A program made the translations under genes and the position numbers. This document shows, piece after piece, positions 1-8,645 of a DNA stretch of 64,000 bases (within the stretch, counting starts at the first letter, position 1; the number at the start of each line of letters is the position of its first letter). Below the pieces are notes generated by a model. It made no database searches and was not told the origin of the DNA. It saw nothing but the letters and a program-made list of their open reading frames with translations. Location of the stretch: the NCBI GenBank assembly GCA_030345135.1, contig CP128386.1:589129-653128 (forward strand). Reading direction: 5' to 3'. Origin of the DNA: Chitinophagaceae bacterium DXS (GTDB taxonomy: Bacteria; Bacteroidota; Bacteroidia; Chitinophagales; Chitinophagaceae).

Positions 1-189
1 TTCAATAAGAAAGTCCAGTCAGCTGGATATTTTACGAAAAAGCCTTAGTGCTGCTTTATGTACTTTGTGACTTAGTGATTCAAAAAGGTTCTTAGCTGAT
101 ATTGCGTTCTGGAAATTTTTAAGCATCTCAATAACTTCTGCTGCATAATACCCCTGTTTTTGTTTAACTTGTACAATCAAAACTGCATT

Positions 190-1212
190 ATGAAGAAGAT
201 TGCTTTGTTTGCCTTTATTAGTTTTTTGATCTGCTCTTCAGCTTACCCGCAAAACATGGTAGCAGCCGCAAAAGGCTTTATCAGTACACTTACGAAAGAA
301 CAACAAGCCAAGACCATTTATCCATTTGATATCGATGAAAGATATAATTTTCATTTTTTTCCGATTGAGGACAGGAAAGGGATTTCCTTTAATGAACTGA
401 ATGAACAACAACAAAAAGCCGCATTCGATCTGCTGAAAACCTGTTTGAGTGAAGGCTCAATGAAAAAGGTAAAACAGATCATGCAGATGGAAGTGTTGTT
501 GAAGGCTATTGAAAAAAGAAAACCTGAAGATCATTTCCGGGATCCGGGAAAATACAATGTAACCATCTTTGGCATTCCAGGTGACAGTACAATTTGGGGT
601 TGGCGTTTTGAAGGTCATCATATTTGCTATAATTTTTCAGCTAACAAAAAAGAGCTGGTTGGTGGTACTCCCGGCTTCTTTGGTGCGAACCCGGGCATAG
701 TTTTAGATGGTCCATCCAAAGGATTGGAAGTTTTAAAAGATGAGACCAATGAAGGATTTGATTTGTTACATGCGCTAACTGGCACACAATTGAAGACTGC
801 GTTAATTGATTCTGTTGCTCCAAAAGAGATCATCACTTTTATTAACAGGAAAGCGATGATCGAACATCCTGCAGGAATATCATATAGTGGCATGACCGTT
901 AAACAGCAGCAGCAATTTTTACAACTGATCAGGCTGTATGTAAACCGTTATACAAAGATCTTTGCCGATGATATGCTGAAGACCATCCAGCAGGCAGGTT
1001 TGGAGAATCTTAAATTTGCCTGGGCCGGATCTCAGCAAAAGGTATTTGGTAACCCTTACTATTATCGCATCCAGGGACCCACTATTATAATTGAATACGA
1101 CAACACCCAAAACAATGCGAACCACGTTCATACGATAGTGCGTGATCTTAAAAATGATTTCGGCGGAGATCTTTTGCTGCAACATTATAAAGAATCACAT
1201 CAATCAAATTAG
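190..1212 (+). CDS. DUF3500 family exported protein
   Basis: The protein opens with a signal peptide (Met-Lys-Lys, then a hydrophobic run ending near SSAYPQ), so it is exported. The body matches the DUF3500 family as I know it: the stretch WGWRFEGHHICYNFS (about residue 140) followed by GGTPGFFGANPG is its recognisable core. The family has no established biochemical role that I can state. The reading frame is open 30 bases further upstream, but the ATG at 190 begins the signal peptide and is preferred. It is followed 55 bp later by a CBM9-like exported protein on the same strand, so the two may be co-transcribed. Confidence 0.8.
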   Translation: MKKIALFAFISFLICSSAYPQNMVAAAKGFISTLTKEQQAKTIYPFDIDERYNFHFFPIEDRKGISFNELNEQQQKAAFDLLKTCLSEGSMKKVKQIMQMEVLLKAIEKRKPEDHFRDPGKYNVTIFGIPGDSTIWGWRFEGHHICYNFSANKKELVGGTPGFFGANPGIVLDGPSKGLEVLKDETNEGFDLLHALTGTQLKTALIDSVAPKEIITFINRKAMIEHPAGISYSGMTVKQQQQFLQLIRLYVNRYTKIFADDMLKTIQQAGLENLKFAWAGSQQKVFGNPYYYRIQGPTIIIEYDNTQNNANHVHTIVRDLKNDFGGDLLLQHYKESHQSN

Positions 1213-1267
1213 AAAAGACGTATAACAAAATTGCTGGCGCGTAGTCTTGCTAAACAAAAACTGATGT

Positions 1268-1993
1268 ATGAGATTGTTATTATTGGCAATTGCCGTAGGC
1301 ATAAATATAATTTCGTTCTCTCAGACGCGCAGCGGCAACATAAATGCAACCCCGTTATCTGTGTCCAAAAGCAGCGACTTTGAAGTCAACGGAAAAGGAG
1401 ATAATAATGAGTGGGATAAATGCGCGTGGAATGTGATAACAAAACTGGATAGCGGCGGACAGGCTTACAATACGAAATTTAAAATGCTGTATAGCGAGAA
1501 AGGCATTTATGTTTTGTTTAAAGGTGCAGATGATCATATCACCACCAGCTCAACCAAAGATTTTGACGCACTGTTTAAAGGAGATGTTTTCGAAGTATTC
1601 TTCCAAACAGATACTGCAACTTCCATCTATCTCGAATACGAAATCAATCACCTGAACAAAGAACTTGTTTTGCTGGTGCCTAACTTTAACGGCAGGGCTT
1701 TCGGATGGCAGCCTTTTGCTTATGTCAACAATCGAAAAGTTCAAAAAGCTGTTTCAATAGAAGGCGGTAAAGCAGAGGTTAACACCGCCATAACCGGCTG
1801 GGCGGCGGAAGTATTTTTTCCTTATGCTTTATTTAGCCCCTTATTAAATGTGCCTCCAAAAGCCGGTACTGTTTGGCGTGCTAATTTTTACCGACTTGAT
1901 TATGATAGCGGCCAAATGATCAAATGGGCATGGTCGCCTATTGAGAAAAATTTTCATGAATACAAAAAATTCGGCACCATCATCTTTAAATAA
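1268..1993 (+). CDS. Carbohydrate-binding family 9-like exported protein
   Basis: A short signal peptide (MRLLLLAIAVGINIISFSQ) leads a protein of about 220 residues with the pattern of the CBM9-like fold: an early NEWDKCAWN segment, then GIYVLFKGAD, then GDVFEVFFQTD, and later WAAEVFFPYALF and WRANFYRLD. In Bacteroidota such stand-alone domains are exported and are thought to bind glycans or glycan-active partners. No catalytic residues are evident. It lies 55 bp after the DUF3500 gene and is followed by a strong hairpin, so it probably ends a two-gene unit. The ligand cannot be told from sequence. Confidence 0.75.
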   Translation: MRLLLLAIAVGINIISFSQTRSGNINATPLSVSKSSDFEVNGKGDNNEWDKCAWNVITKLDSGGQAYNTKFKMLYSEKGIYVLFKGADDHITTSSTKDFDALFKGDVFEVFFQTDTATSIYLEYEINHLNKELVLLVPNFNGRAFGWQPFAYVNNRKVQKAVSIEGGKAEVNTAITGWAAEVFFPYALFSPLLNVPPKAGTVWRANFYRLDYDSGQMIKWAWSPIEKNFHEYKKFGTIIFK

Positions 1994-1995
1994 AA

Positions 1996-2024
1996 AAGCA
2001 CTATCGTTAACTCCGATAGTGCTT
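1996..2024. terminator. Hairpin terminator, probably bidirectional
   Basis: An 11 bp perfect stem (AAGCACTATCG with CGATAGTGCTT) around a 7-base loop starts three bases after the CBM9-like stop codon. A run of A on its left side would give a U tract for transcription from the right, so it could also stop the DUF1080 gene. Confidence 0.8.
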
Positions 2025-2059
2025 CCGTTTGCTTCAATCATTATCAATTATCAACTGTC

Positions 2060-2087
2060 CCCGCCTGAATGACTTCTGTCGGGCAGG
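2060..2087. repeat. 28 bp REP-like palindrome, copy 1 of 3
   Basis: It starts CCCGCCTGAATGAC and ends GTCGGGCAGG, an imperfect inverted repeat. Related copies lie at 5907-5934 and 26551-26579. The flanks (TTATCAATTATCAACTGTC on the left, AATTTTCAATTGAAC on the right) join into an AATTGACAATTGA-type word array, so the palindrome appears to sit inside such an array. Confidence 0.75.
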
Positions 2088-2104
2088 AATTTTCAATTGA
2101 ACAA

Positions 2105-2749
2105 CTATTTCAGCGGCTTAACCATTATATCTTTAAAATATACTTTGCTTTTTGGATCGTGGCCCTGTAAAGCAAATGTTCCGTTTGAGATCAATCTGCC
2201 TTTCATTCCTTCAGGACGTTCCGGATTTTCAGGCTCAGTATAATCAACAACTGTTTTGTCGTTTATTTTAATGATAACATGTTTGCCTTCTACCTTAATG
2301 TATTCTTCGTACCATACGCTGTCTTTTACATACACATCTTTTACATCCTGAATGGCATATAAGCTACCGGTTCTTCTCCAGTCAGTGTGCGAGTTGTTCA
2401 CCTGTACTTCGTAACCTTTTGCAGGCCATCCGGATTCCTGGTATTCTGTATGAAAATAAATACCGGAATTAGAACCAGGCATGGTCATCACCTTAGCTTT
2501 AAATTCAAAATTTTTAAAATCGTGATTGTTTACATCGCCTTCATAAAATAAGTGAGCAGTTTTACCATTTACGACTATAGCTCCGTCTTCAACTTTGAAG
2601 GTTTCGGCATTTTTCCCAACTTTCCATCCGTTCAGGGTTTTTCCGTCGAACAATGATTTCCAACCACCACGGCGGGCAAATGCATGCGTACTGGTGGCGC
2701 AGATAAGCAAGGTTAGTGCAATCGTGAAGAGAGAAGTGAAGCGTTTCAT
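2105..2749 (-). CDS. DUF1080 (3-keto-disaccharide hydrolase-like) exported protein
   Basis: After a signal peptide ending near HAFA comes the diagnostic opening SLFDGKTLNGWKV, then GSNSGIYFHTEY, GYEVQVNNSH and the closing FKDIMVKPLK. These are the landmarks of the DUF1080 domain, a concanavalin-like fold; some members hydrolyse 3-keto-glycosides and others are only thought to bind sugars. The domain fills the whole mature protein. The frame is open to 2785, but the Met at 2749 begins the signal peptide. Its 3' end faces the CBM9-like gene, and a REP-like palindrome and a shared hairpin lie between them. Confidence 0.85.
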   Translation of the reverse strand: MKRFTSLFTIALTLLICATSTHAFARRGGWKSLFDGKTLNGWKVGKNAETFKVEDGAIVVNGKTAHLFYEGDVNNHDFKNFEFKAKVMTMPGSNSGIYFHTEYQESGWPAKGYEVQVNNSHTDWRRTGSLYAIQDVKDVYVKDSVWYEEYIKVEGKHVIIKINDKTVVDYTEPENPERPEGMKGRLISNGTFALQGHDPKSKVYFKDIMVKPLK

Positions 2750-2958
2750 ATTTTTTTGGTAATTAGTGAAAAAACGATTTTGCAAGCATGAATGTAGTGG
2801 TTTTTAATGCACAAATGGCCCTTTTCTTTTAAAAAAATAATGTATATTGATAGGGCCGCGAAAAAATAACAGAACCAAAATCACTATCCTTGTTTATGGC
2901 AGGAAATTTGGCGGTGATCTGGATTATTATTTCGGTAAATCACTCATAAAGTATAGTT

Positions 2959-3432
2959 ATGTTAGCTGTAGGAACCAGGGCGCCTGAATTCACACTGCAT
3001 TCTACGCCCGATCAAAAAGTGTCTCTTAGTGAATTAAAAGGAAAGAAAGTAATACTTGCTTTTTATCCTGCAGACTGGAGTCCGGTATGTGGAGATCAGA
3101 TGGCATTGTATAATGAAACGTTGAAACTGTTTCATAAACACAATGCTGAAGTTGTTGGTATTTCAGTTGATGGTAAATGGTGTCATGCTGCTTTCAGGGA
3201 AAATCGCAAACTGCATTTCTCTCTGTTGGCAGACTTTGAGCCCAAGGGTGCTGTTTCCAGAATGTATGAAGCTTATGATGAAACAAAGGGATCTTCGCTG
3301 CGCGCTTTGTATGTATTGGATGAGGACGGCGTTATCCGCTGGAACTATCTTTCTCCTACCGGCGTTAATCCCGGGGCCGACGGCATTCTCGATGCGTTGG
3401 AAGAATTAGATAACGCAAAAATCAAACAATAG
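2959..3432 (+). CDS. Peroxiredoxin (AhpC/TSA family)
   Basis: This is a thiol peroxidase of about 157 residues that reduces hydroperoxides in the cytoplasm. The domain starts at once (GTRAPEFTLHS), and the active-site segment PADWSPVCGDQ (about residues 38-48) carries the peroxidatic cysteine, with Ser in place of the more usual Thr. A second Cys lies in GKWCHAAF (about residue 74). It resembles AhpE or BCP-like 1-Cys or atypical 2-Cys types, but the resolving partner is uncertain. The next gene, a DsbA-like thioredoxin-fold protein, starts one base after the stop, so the two are almost certainly co-translated and may work together in thiol redox balance. Confidence 0.9.
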   Translation: MLAVGTRAPEFTLHSTPDQKVSLSELKGKKVILAFYPADWSPVCGDQMALYNETLKLFHKHNAEVVGISVDGKWCHAAFRENRKLHFSLLADFEPKGAVSRMYEAYDETKGSSLRALYVLDEDGVIRWNYLSPTGVNPGADGILDALEELDNAKIKQ

Positions 3433-3433
3433 T

Positions 3434-3955
3434 ATGGCACTAAAACCAGCAGTTGGTGAGAACGATCATGTCCAGGGAAATGAAGACGCCTCTGTCGAAC
3501 TTGTGGAATATGGAGATTACGAATGTCCACATTGTGGAAGAGCTTACCCTATTATTAAGAACATTCAGGAAAAAATGGGCGATAAGCTGAAATTTGTTTT
3601 CAGGAATTTTCCGCTGGCAGAAATTCATCCCAATGCCATTACAGCCGCAATTGCAACAGAAGCCGCTGCATTACAGGGTAAGTTCTGGGAAATGCACGAT
3701 ATAGTTTTTGAGCACCAGAAATCATTGTCAGTCGAGCGCTTATTGGATTATGCAGCGGAACTGGGACTGGATATGCACCGGTTTTCAAAAGATTTTTCGG
3801 ACAAACAATCGCTGGCTAAAGTGGAGGAAGATTTTGAAAGTGGAATACGAAGCGGCGTAAACGGCACACCCTCTTTTTTTATCAACGGAAATAAATACGA
3901 AGGAGACTGGAGCGAGGAAATGTTGTTGGAGGTGTTGGTGGAAAAAACGAAGTGA
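3434..3955 (+). CDS. DsbA-family thioredoxin-fold protein (cytoplasmic type)
   Basis: A thioredoxin_4/DsbA-like oxidoreductase. The redox motif CPHC is at about residues 31-34 (YGDYECPHCGRAYP), and the conserved cis-proline loop is GVNGTPSFFING near residue 142, with a helical insert between. No signal peptide or membrane segment is present, so it should act in the cytoplasm, unlike classical DsbA. It sits one base after the peroxiredoxin stop. A plausible but unproven role is a disulfide reductase or partner for that peroxiredoxin. A long composite repeat region begins directly after the gene. Confidence 0.88.
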   Translation: MALKPAVGENDHVQGNEDASVELVEYGDYECPHCGRAYPIIKNIQEKMGDKLKFVFRNFPLAEIHPNAITAAIATEAAALQGKFWEMHDIVFEHQKSLSVERLLDYAAELGLDMHRFSKDFSDKQSLAKVEEDFESGIRSGVNGTPSFFINGNKYEGDWSEEMLLEVLVEKTK

Positions 3956-4445
3956 TGTTAAGTACGAAGTACGATTTACGAAGTACGAAATGGGCTGTCT
4001 GGCGAAGGAGAGCTGTGTGATGTAAGATGTTAGATGTACGGTGTACGATGTGAGGATGGACTGACTTGCGAGGGTGAGCTGAGTATAATGTACGATGTTA
4101 GATGTACGATGTTAGATGTACGGTGTACGATGTTAAGTACTAAGTATGATTTACGAAGTACGAAATGGACTGTCTGGCGAGGGTGAGCTGTTTGATGTAC
4201 GATGTTTGATGTAAGATGTACGATGTAAGTGCCAAGTACGAAATGAGTTGTCTTACGAGGATGAGTTTCCTGATGTACGGTGTACGATATGGAATGTATG
4301 TGATGTGCAATATGCATAAAGGCAGGGATATGGGATGGGGATTGAAACCTGACACCCGAAACCTGATACCTCAAATCTAATGCCTCTAGCTGAAAGCTAA
4401 TAGCTGATAGCTCGCAGCTTTTAGCTCACAGCTTATAGCTGTTAA
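3956..4445. repeat. Composite intergenic word-array region
   Basis: This gap contains no credible gene. It is built from four word families in order: TACGAAG words (3958-3993, again about 4136-4168), GATGTACG words (4018-4057, 4083-4135, 4191-4230, 4270-4293), CCTGATACC words (4344-4386) and TAGCTGATAGCT words (4387-4443). A spacer close to CTGTCTGGCGAGGGTGAGCTG recurs four times (near 3994, 4056, 4169 and 4248) between the first two families. Short frames crossing it are repeat translations, not proteins. Confidence 0.85.
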
Positions 4446-4538
4446 CAAATATGGAATTTCGCCGAATTCATGCACGCATTTGTTTGGCTGCGCTTAACTT
4501 GTGAAGATAACTTTTGAATAGTTAATAAAATTGAACAC

Positions 4539-5534
4539 ATGGAATATAGAAAACTAGGAACGTCAGATTTGGAAGTGTCGGCTATTACCTTTGGTGCCTG
4601 GGCCGCAGGAGGTTGGATGTGGGGTGGAACGGAAAGAAAAGACGCAGTGGAAGCCATCAGGGCGTCGTACGATCTGGGAGTAACTTCGATAGATACAGCA
4701 CCGATTTATGGACAGGGGTTAAGCGAAGAAATAGTAGGGGAAGCAATTAAGGAATTGCCAAGGGATAAAGTGCAAATCCTGACCAAGTTCGGCATGCGTT
4801 GGGATCTCGCTAAAGGCGATTTTGGCTTTGCCAGCAAAAACAATGACGGTACAGAAATAAACATTTATAAATACGCCGGCAAAGAAAGCATTATAAAAGA
4901 ATGCGAAGACAGTTTACGAAGACTCGGCACTGATTATATTGATCTTTACCAGATACACTGGCCCGATTCAACCACGCCCATCCAGGAAACGATGGAAGCG
5001 GTTGCGCAGTTAATTAAACAAGGCAAGGTCCGTTATGCCGGAGTATGCAATTACAATGTGGCTCAAATGAAAGAGGCTGCAAAATATATTGATCTTGTTT
5101 CTGACCAGGTGCCATATAGTATGGTAAAGCGTGATATTGAAAAAGAATTGGTTCCGTATTGCCTGGATCACGACAAATCAATATTGGCGTACAGCCCATT
5201 GGAGAGAGGTTTGTTGACAGGCAAAATGGCGCCTGGTTACAAATTCTCAGAAGGCGATCACCGTGCATCATTGTATTTTTTCACTGACGAAAATTTGAAA
5301 AGAACAAATGCATTCCTCAAAAAAATTCAACCATTAGCGGAAGAGAAAGATGCCACCGTTGGTCAGTTGGTTCTTCGCTGGACCATAGAACAACCGGGAA
5401 TTACCATAGGTCTTGTTGGCGCGCGCAATGCAGAACAGGCCATTCAAAATGCAGAAGCTATAAAGATCGATCTTACCAACGATGAGATCGATATTATTAA
5501 TGACGCGTTGGATGAATTAGAACTGGTTAAGTAG
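4539..5534 (+). CDS. Aldo/keto reductase
   Basis: An NAD(P)H-dependent oxidoreductase with a TIM-barrel fold acting on carbonyl substrates. The usual catalytic set is visible: Asp and Tyr in SIDTAPIYGQG (about residues 51-60), Lys in ILTKFG (about 84), His in YQIHWPD (about 120). The C-terminal cofactor loop GLVGARNAEQ is also present. Length (331 residues) is normal for the family. It starts at an ATG soon after the repeat region and ends at a strong terminator, so it is probably a single-gene transcript. The physiological substrate cannot be predicted. Confidence 0.92.
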   Translation: MEYRKLGTSDLEVSAITFGAWAAGGWMWGGTERKDAVEAIRASYDLGVTSIDTAPIYGQGLSEEIVGEAIKELPRDKVQILTKFGMRWDLAKGDFGFASKNNDGTEINIYKYAGKESIIKECEDSLRRLGTDYIDLYQIHWPDSTTPIQETMEAVAQLIKQGKVRYAGVCNYNVAQMKEAAKYIDLVSDQVPYSMVKRDIEKELVPYCLDHDKSILAYSPLERGLLTGKMAPGYKFSEGDHRASLYFFTDENLKRTNAFLKKIQPLAEEKDATVGQLVLRWTIEQPGITIGLVGARNAEQAIQNAEAIKIDLTNDEIDIINDALDELELVK

Positions 5535-5554
5535 TCTATCTCTCATCGAAATAA

Positions 5555-5587
5555 AAAAAGCACAGAATTAACTACTCTGTGCTTTTT
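5555..5587 (+). terminator. Strong intrinsic terminator after the aldo/keto reductase
   Basis: A 12 bp perfect stem, AAAAAGCACAGA with TCTGTGCTTTTT, around a 9-base loop, begins 20 bases after the stop codon. The A and T flanks make it usable from both strands. Confidence 0.88.
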
Positions 5588-5680
5588 GCGTTATTTGGAA
5601 CTATGTTGAGTTATATATTTCAACTCAACTTAAGCCTTTAGTCTCAATCATTGTCAGTTCAAGTCGTATAGTTAAGCAGG

Positions 5681-5844
5681 CATCGTCAACTTTGGGAGAT
5701 GTCTCCTATCGTCGACATGACGATCCAGGCTTATCAGAAAAAGTAGTCTCAGTAGCACCAGTAACAAGTGCATAATAATGTGCAAGTCTGGAACCGCATC
5801 GTCACGACGATGGGAGAGGTCTCCCGAATATCGATCTGATCGTT
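5681..5844. repeat. Two related palindrome-bearing repeat units
   Basis: Two segments, 5681-5724 and 5797-5844, share a CATCGTC start, a short palindrome (GGAGATGTCTCC at 5695-5706 and GGGAGAGGTCTCCC at 5812-5825) and an ending rich in CGATC or ATCG. The rest of the 5588-5906 gap shows no gene. I take these as copies of one dispersed intergenic repeat. Confidence 0.55.
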
Positions 5845-5906
5845 ACACTTAATAAGCGTTGGATATCGACAACTCAAAGCTAAATGACCTATCATTGCCA
5901 ATTTTC

Positions 5907-5934
5907 CCCGCCTGAATGACTTCCGTCGGGCAGG
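5907..5934. repeat. 28 bp REP-like palindrome, copy 2 of 3
   Basis: It differs from the copy at 2060-2087 at one base (CTTCCGTC against CTTCTGTC). The flanks GCCAATTTTC and AACTCTCCATTCTCCATT resemble word arrays of the CTCCATT kind. Confidence 0.75.
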
Positions 5935-5950
5935 AACTCTCCATTCTCCA

Positions 5951-7045
5951 TTACTCAAAAACTTCCACCACCTTAGTATTAGGCACACTCGCATTGCGAA
6001 TAGCGATATTTCTGATAGTTGTTGAGGCAAACTCTTCAAAAGCTTGTTTGCTTATGGGATCATCGCCGACCATTGCTGGGTATCCTTTGTCGCCACCTTC
6101 GCGTATGCTTTGTACGATAGGAATTTGGCCAAGGAAAGCCAGGTCATATTCATCAGCCAGTTTCTTGCCGCCCTCTTTGCCGAAAATGTAATATTTGTTT
6201 TCAGGCAATTCAGCAGGGGTAAAGTAGCTCATGTTTTCTACCAGTCCGATGATTGGCACATTGATCTGCGCCTGCCCGAACATCGCAATTCCTTTTTTAG
6301 CATCGGCCAGTGCAACATCCTGCGGTGTAGTTACAATTACCACACCCGTTACAGGTACTGTTTGCATTAACGTAAGATGTATATCACCCGTTCCGGGAGG
6401 CATGTCGATCACCAGGTAGTCCAGCTCACCCCATTCAACATCTGTAACAAATTGCCTGATAGCGCTGCTGGCCATAGGGCCGCGCCATACCACAGCATTT
6501 TTTTCATCTACCAGCAAGCCAATACTCATCAATTTGATGCCGAAGCGATCCAGTGGAATTATAAAGCCTTTTCCGTTAACATCTTTCATCATGGGTCTTT
6601 CGCCACGAACGCCAAACATCATCGGTACACTTGGTCCGTAAATGTCGGCATCCATAAGTCCAACTTTTGCGCCACCCTGGGCAAACGCAAGTGCCAGGTT
6701 TGCAGCCACGGTGCTTTTTCCAACGCCACCTTTACCACTTACCACTGCGATAATATTTTTTACGCCGGGCAGTATTTGGGCTACATCTTTTCTTGTAGTG
6801 TTTGTATTGGAAGTGAAGTTTACATGAACGTTGGCCTGTTTGTTTACCAATAGTTTAACGGCATTTACACAAGCCCTTTGTATCATGTCTTTCAGCGGGC
6901 AGGCCGGCGTTGTTAGAACAACAGTAAAAGAAACATCGTCACCACTTATCTTAATGTCTTTCACCATGTTAAGTGTTACTATGTCCTTTCCGAGATCAGG
7001 TTCCTCTACGTTGCTGAGTGCCTTAAGAATGTCAGATTCAGTCAT
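5951..7045 (-). CDS. mrp: Mrp/NBP35-family ATP-binding iron-sulfur carrier
   Basis: The N-terminal 90 residues form the MIP18/DUF59 domain (EEPDLGKDIVTLNMV), and the rest is a ParA-like P-loop ATPase with the deviant Walker A GKGGVGKST (about residue 106) and DADIYGPSVP. Proteins of this family carry and insert Fe-S clusters. The paired cysteines usual after NMSYF are absent: the sequence reads ENMSYFTPAELPENKYYIFG. I recall the same loss in other Bacteroidota Mrp proteins, so it is probably a lineage trait, not damage. The ATG at 7045 is preferred over the GTG at 7048. It is transcribed convergently with the aldo/keto reductase. Confidence 0.92.
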   Translation of the reverse strand: MTESDILKALSNVEEPDLGKDIVTLNMVKDIKISGDDVSFTVVLTTPACPLKDMIQRACVNAVKLLVNKQANVHVNFTSNTNTTRKDVAQILPGVKNIIAVVSGKGGVGKSTVAANLALAFAQGGAKVGLMDADIYGPSVPMMFGVRGERPMMKDVNGKGFIIPLDRFGIKLMSIGLLVDEKNAVVWRGPMASSAIRQFVTDVEWGELDYLVIDMPPGTGDIHLTLMQTVPVTGVVIVTTPQDVALADAKKGIAMFGQAQINVPIIGLVENMSYFTPAELPENKYYIFGKEGGKKLADEYDLAFLGQIPIVQSIREGGDKGYPAMVGDDPISKQAFEEFASTTIRNIAIRNASVPNTKVVEVFE

Positions 7046-7182
7046 CACACATATTTTTGTTAAAAAAGAAAATCCCGGACAAAGTTAACTGCTCAGGAGG
7101 TTATTTTGTTGTTATGTAGGCAAAGTAATTGCGTATTTAGTAAATTGTAGTGCCAATTGGTTGTTCTAAAAAGGTATTTTGA

Positions 7183-7827
7183 ATGAGGAAATTTTTACAA
7201 TACTGCCTGGTCCTTTTAGCAATATTATTTTCTGCAAAATCATTTTCTCAAAGCGCGCAGAAAGATTCTGTTGTCCAGTTGTTTGGTATAGTTATGACAG
7301 CCGATAGCTTGCAGGCGATTCCTGCAGCGAGTGTTATCGTGGAAGGAAAGGGCAGGGGCACACTAACCAATGAACAAGGGGTATTCTCCATAGTTGTATT
7401 AAAGGGGGATAAGATCAGGTTTTCCTGTGTCGGATTTAAAGATCAGGTAGTTGTTATTCCGAGGTCACTGGAAGGCGATCAGCATAGTATGATCAAATTA
7501 ATGATCAATGATACGGCGTATCTGCCTGCTACGATCTTAAAGCCAAGGCCTACAAGAGAACAATTTGAACGGGATTTTGTGTCAACACCGGTTCCGGACG
7601 ACCAGATTGAAATAGCCCGTCAGAATCTTGACGAACAAAAACGCCGCGTCTTGATGGCAACATTACCGCCTGATGGCCGTGAAGCGATCAACATGCAATT
7701 CCGCCAGCAGGCAGCTAAATATTATTATCAGGGTCAACAACCACCAATCAACCTGTTTAACCCCGCCGCCTGGGCAGACTTCATTAAGGCATGGAAGCGA
7801 GGGGATTTTAAGAAGAAAGACTATTAG
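7183..7827 (+). CDS. Exported protein with carboxypeptidase-like regulatory domain
   Basis: A signal peptide (ILFSAKSFSQ) is followed by one CarboxypepD_reg-like beta domain at about residues 33-110: GIVMTADSLQAIPAASVIVE, then GRGTLTNEQGVFSIVVLKGD and IRFSCVGFKDQVV. This is the domain found at the N-terminus of TonB-dependent receptors, but no plug or barrel follows. The remaining 100 residues are polar and proline-rich, with many Arg and Gln. It is probably a periplasmic protein of unknown function. It faces mrp across a short gap with independent promoters likely. Confidence 0.8.
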   Translation: MRKFLQYCLVLLAILFSAKSFSQSAQKDSVVQLFGIVMTADSLQAIPAASVIVEGKGRGTLTNEQGVFSIVVLKGDKIRFSCVGFKDQVVVIPRSLEGDQHSMIKLMINDTAYLPATILKPRPTREQFERDFVSTPVPDDQIEIARQNLDEQKRRVLMATLPPDGREAINMQFRQQAAKYYYQGQQPPINLFNPAAWADFIKAWKRGDFKKKDY

Positions 7828-7830
7828 GAG

Positions 7831-8039
7831 CTGAGAGCTTAAAGCCTAAAGCTTAAAACTAAGTTTTGTGGCACACTCAAATTATTTCATTCGATATAGC
7901 ATAAATAGGTTATGAAATAATATCCATTTGGAGGAGTATTTAAAATTAGATCTTAGGCTGCGACATTATTAAAAAACAAGAAACATTATCCGGAAACAGT
8001 ACTGGCTTTAAGCTTTGGGCTTTAGGCTTTGAGCTTAAC
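7831..8039. repeat. AAAGC word arrays in inverted orientation
   Basis: The left array (7831-7861) reads GAGCTTAAAGCCTAAAGCTT; the right array (about 8003-8039) is its reverse complement, GGCTTTAAGCTTTGGGCTTT. About 140 bp of unrelated AT-rich sequence lies between. The right array overlaps the end of the SprT-like gene and encodes its last residues and stop. Confidence 0.85.
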
Positions 8040-8645
8040 AACCTCATACACCGGGCTAAACAAATAAATCAACCCGGTTTTTAGTTCCTCACACCTGTAA
8101 CGTTTACGCAATTTATCACCGCGGCGAAATATCCTGCCATCATTTGTTTTAAAAAGATCGCCTTCGGACAGGTCTTCAATAAGCGTTATGCCATCTTTGT
8201 GTGGATCGTATTTTCTCAGCACGCGCATCAGATCTTCTTCGGCGCAACTGCTTGCAGCCGGGTTATGCAAAGATTTTTTTAGCGCCAGCGTAATATCATG
8301 CGGAAAAATATCTTTTAAAATAAAGTCTGCGAGCAAACTGCTGTAAATCGTCTTCCACTCCTTACCGTGCGCGGCGACCTTATGCTTGTATTGTTCATAA
8401 GTGAGTAAATGCGCCAGTTCATGAAGAAGAGTAATAAGGAAGGCGTATTTATTCAGATTACTGTTTACACTGATTCGATGATTTTTTCCGTGAACCGCAT
8501 TCCGGTAGTCCCCCAAGACACTTTTTCGTGCACGCGTAACAGTAAGGTGCACCTGGTATTTGTGGAGGTAATCCACAACAAGATCAAAAGTTCCGTCCGG
8601 GATAAATGCGGCCAGTGCCTGCATTGGATGCTCAGTTGCCGCCAT
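8022..8645 (-). CDS. SprT-like zinc metalloprotease domain protein
   Basis: The motif HELAHLLTYEQY with a third histidine in AAHGKEW is the zinc site of the SprT-like/WSS1-type fold (about residues 78-105). Bacterial SprT-like proteins are poorly characterised; eukaryotic relatives cut DNA-protein crosslinks. The start at 8645 lies 14 bases inside the end of the upstream membrane-protein gene, suggesting translational coupling; an internal Met at residue 8 is an alternative. The last residues (KLKA and stop) are encoded by an AAAGC word array, so the native C-terminus may have been replaced. It is the last gene of the bactofilin operon. Confidence 0.85.
   Translation of the reverse strand: MAATEHPMQALAAFIPDGTFDLVVDYLHKYQVHLTVTRARKSVLGDYRNAVHGKNHRISVNSNLNKYAFLITLLHELAHLLTYEQYKHKVAAHGKEWKTIYSSLLADFILKDIFPHDITLALKKSLHNPAASSCAEEDLMRVLRKYDPHKDGITLIEDLSEGDLFKTNDGRIFRRGDKLRKRYRCEELKTGLIYLFSPVYEVVKLKA

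Noticed and set aside
1-159. End of a gene at the left edge (15 codons ending in TAG at 46-48)
   Set aside because: Too short to judge; the following bases resemble TTGTGACTTAGTG word repeats. No feature is claimed.
4030-4374. Minus-strand open frames through the repeat region after the DsbA-like gene
   Set aside because: The translations consist of repeated SYIVHLTSYIVH-like strings that simply read the word arrays. No protein features.
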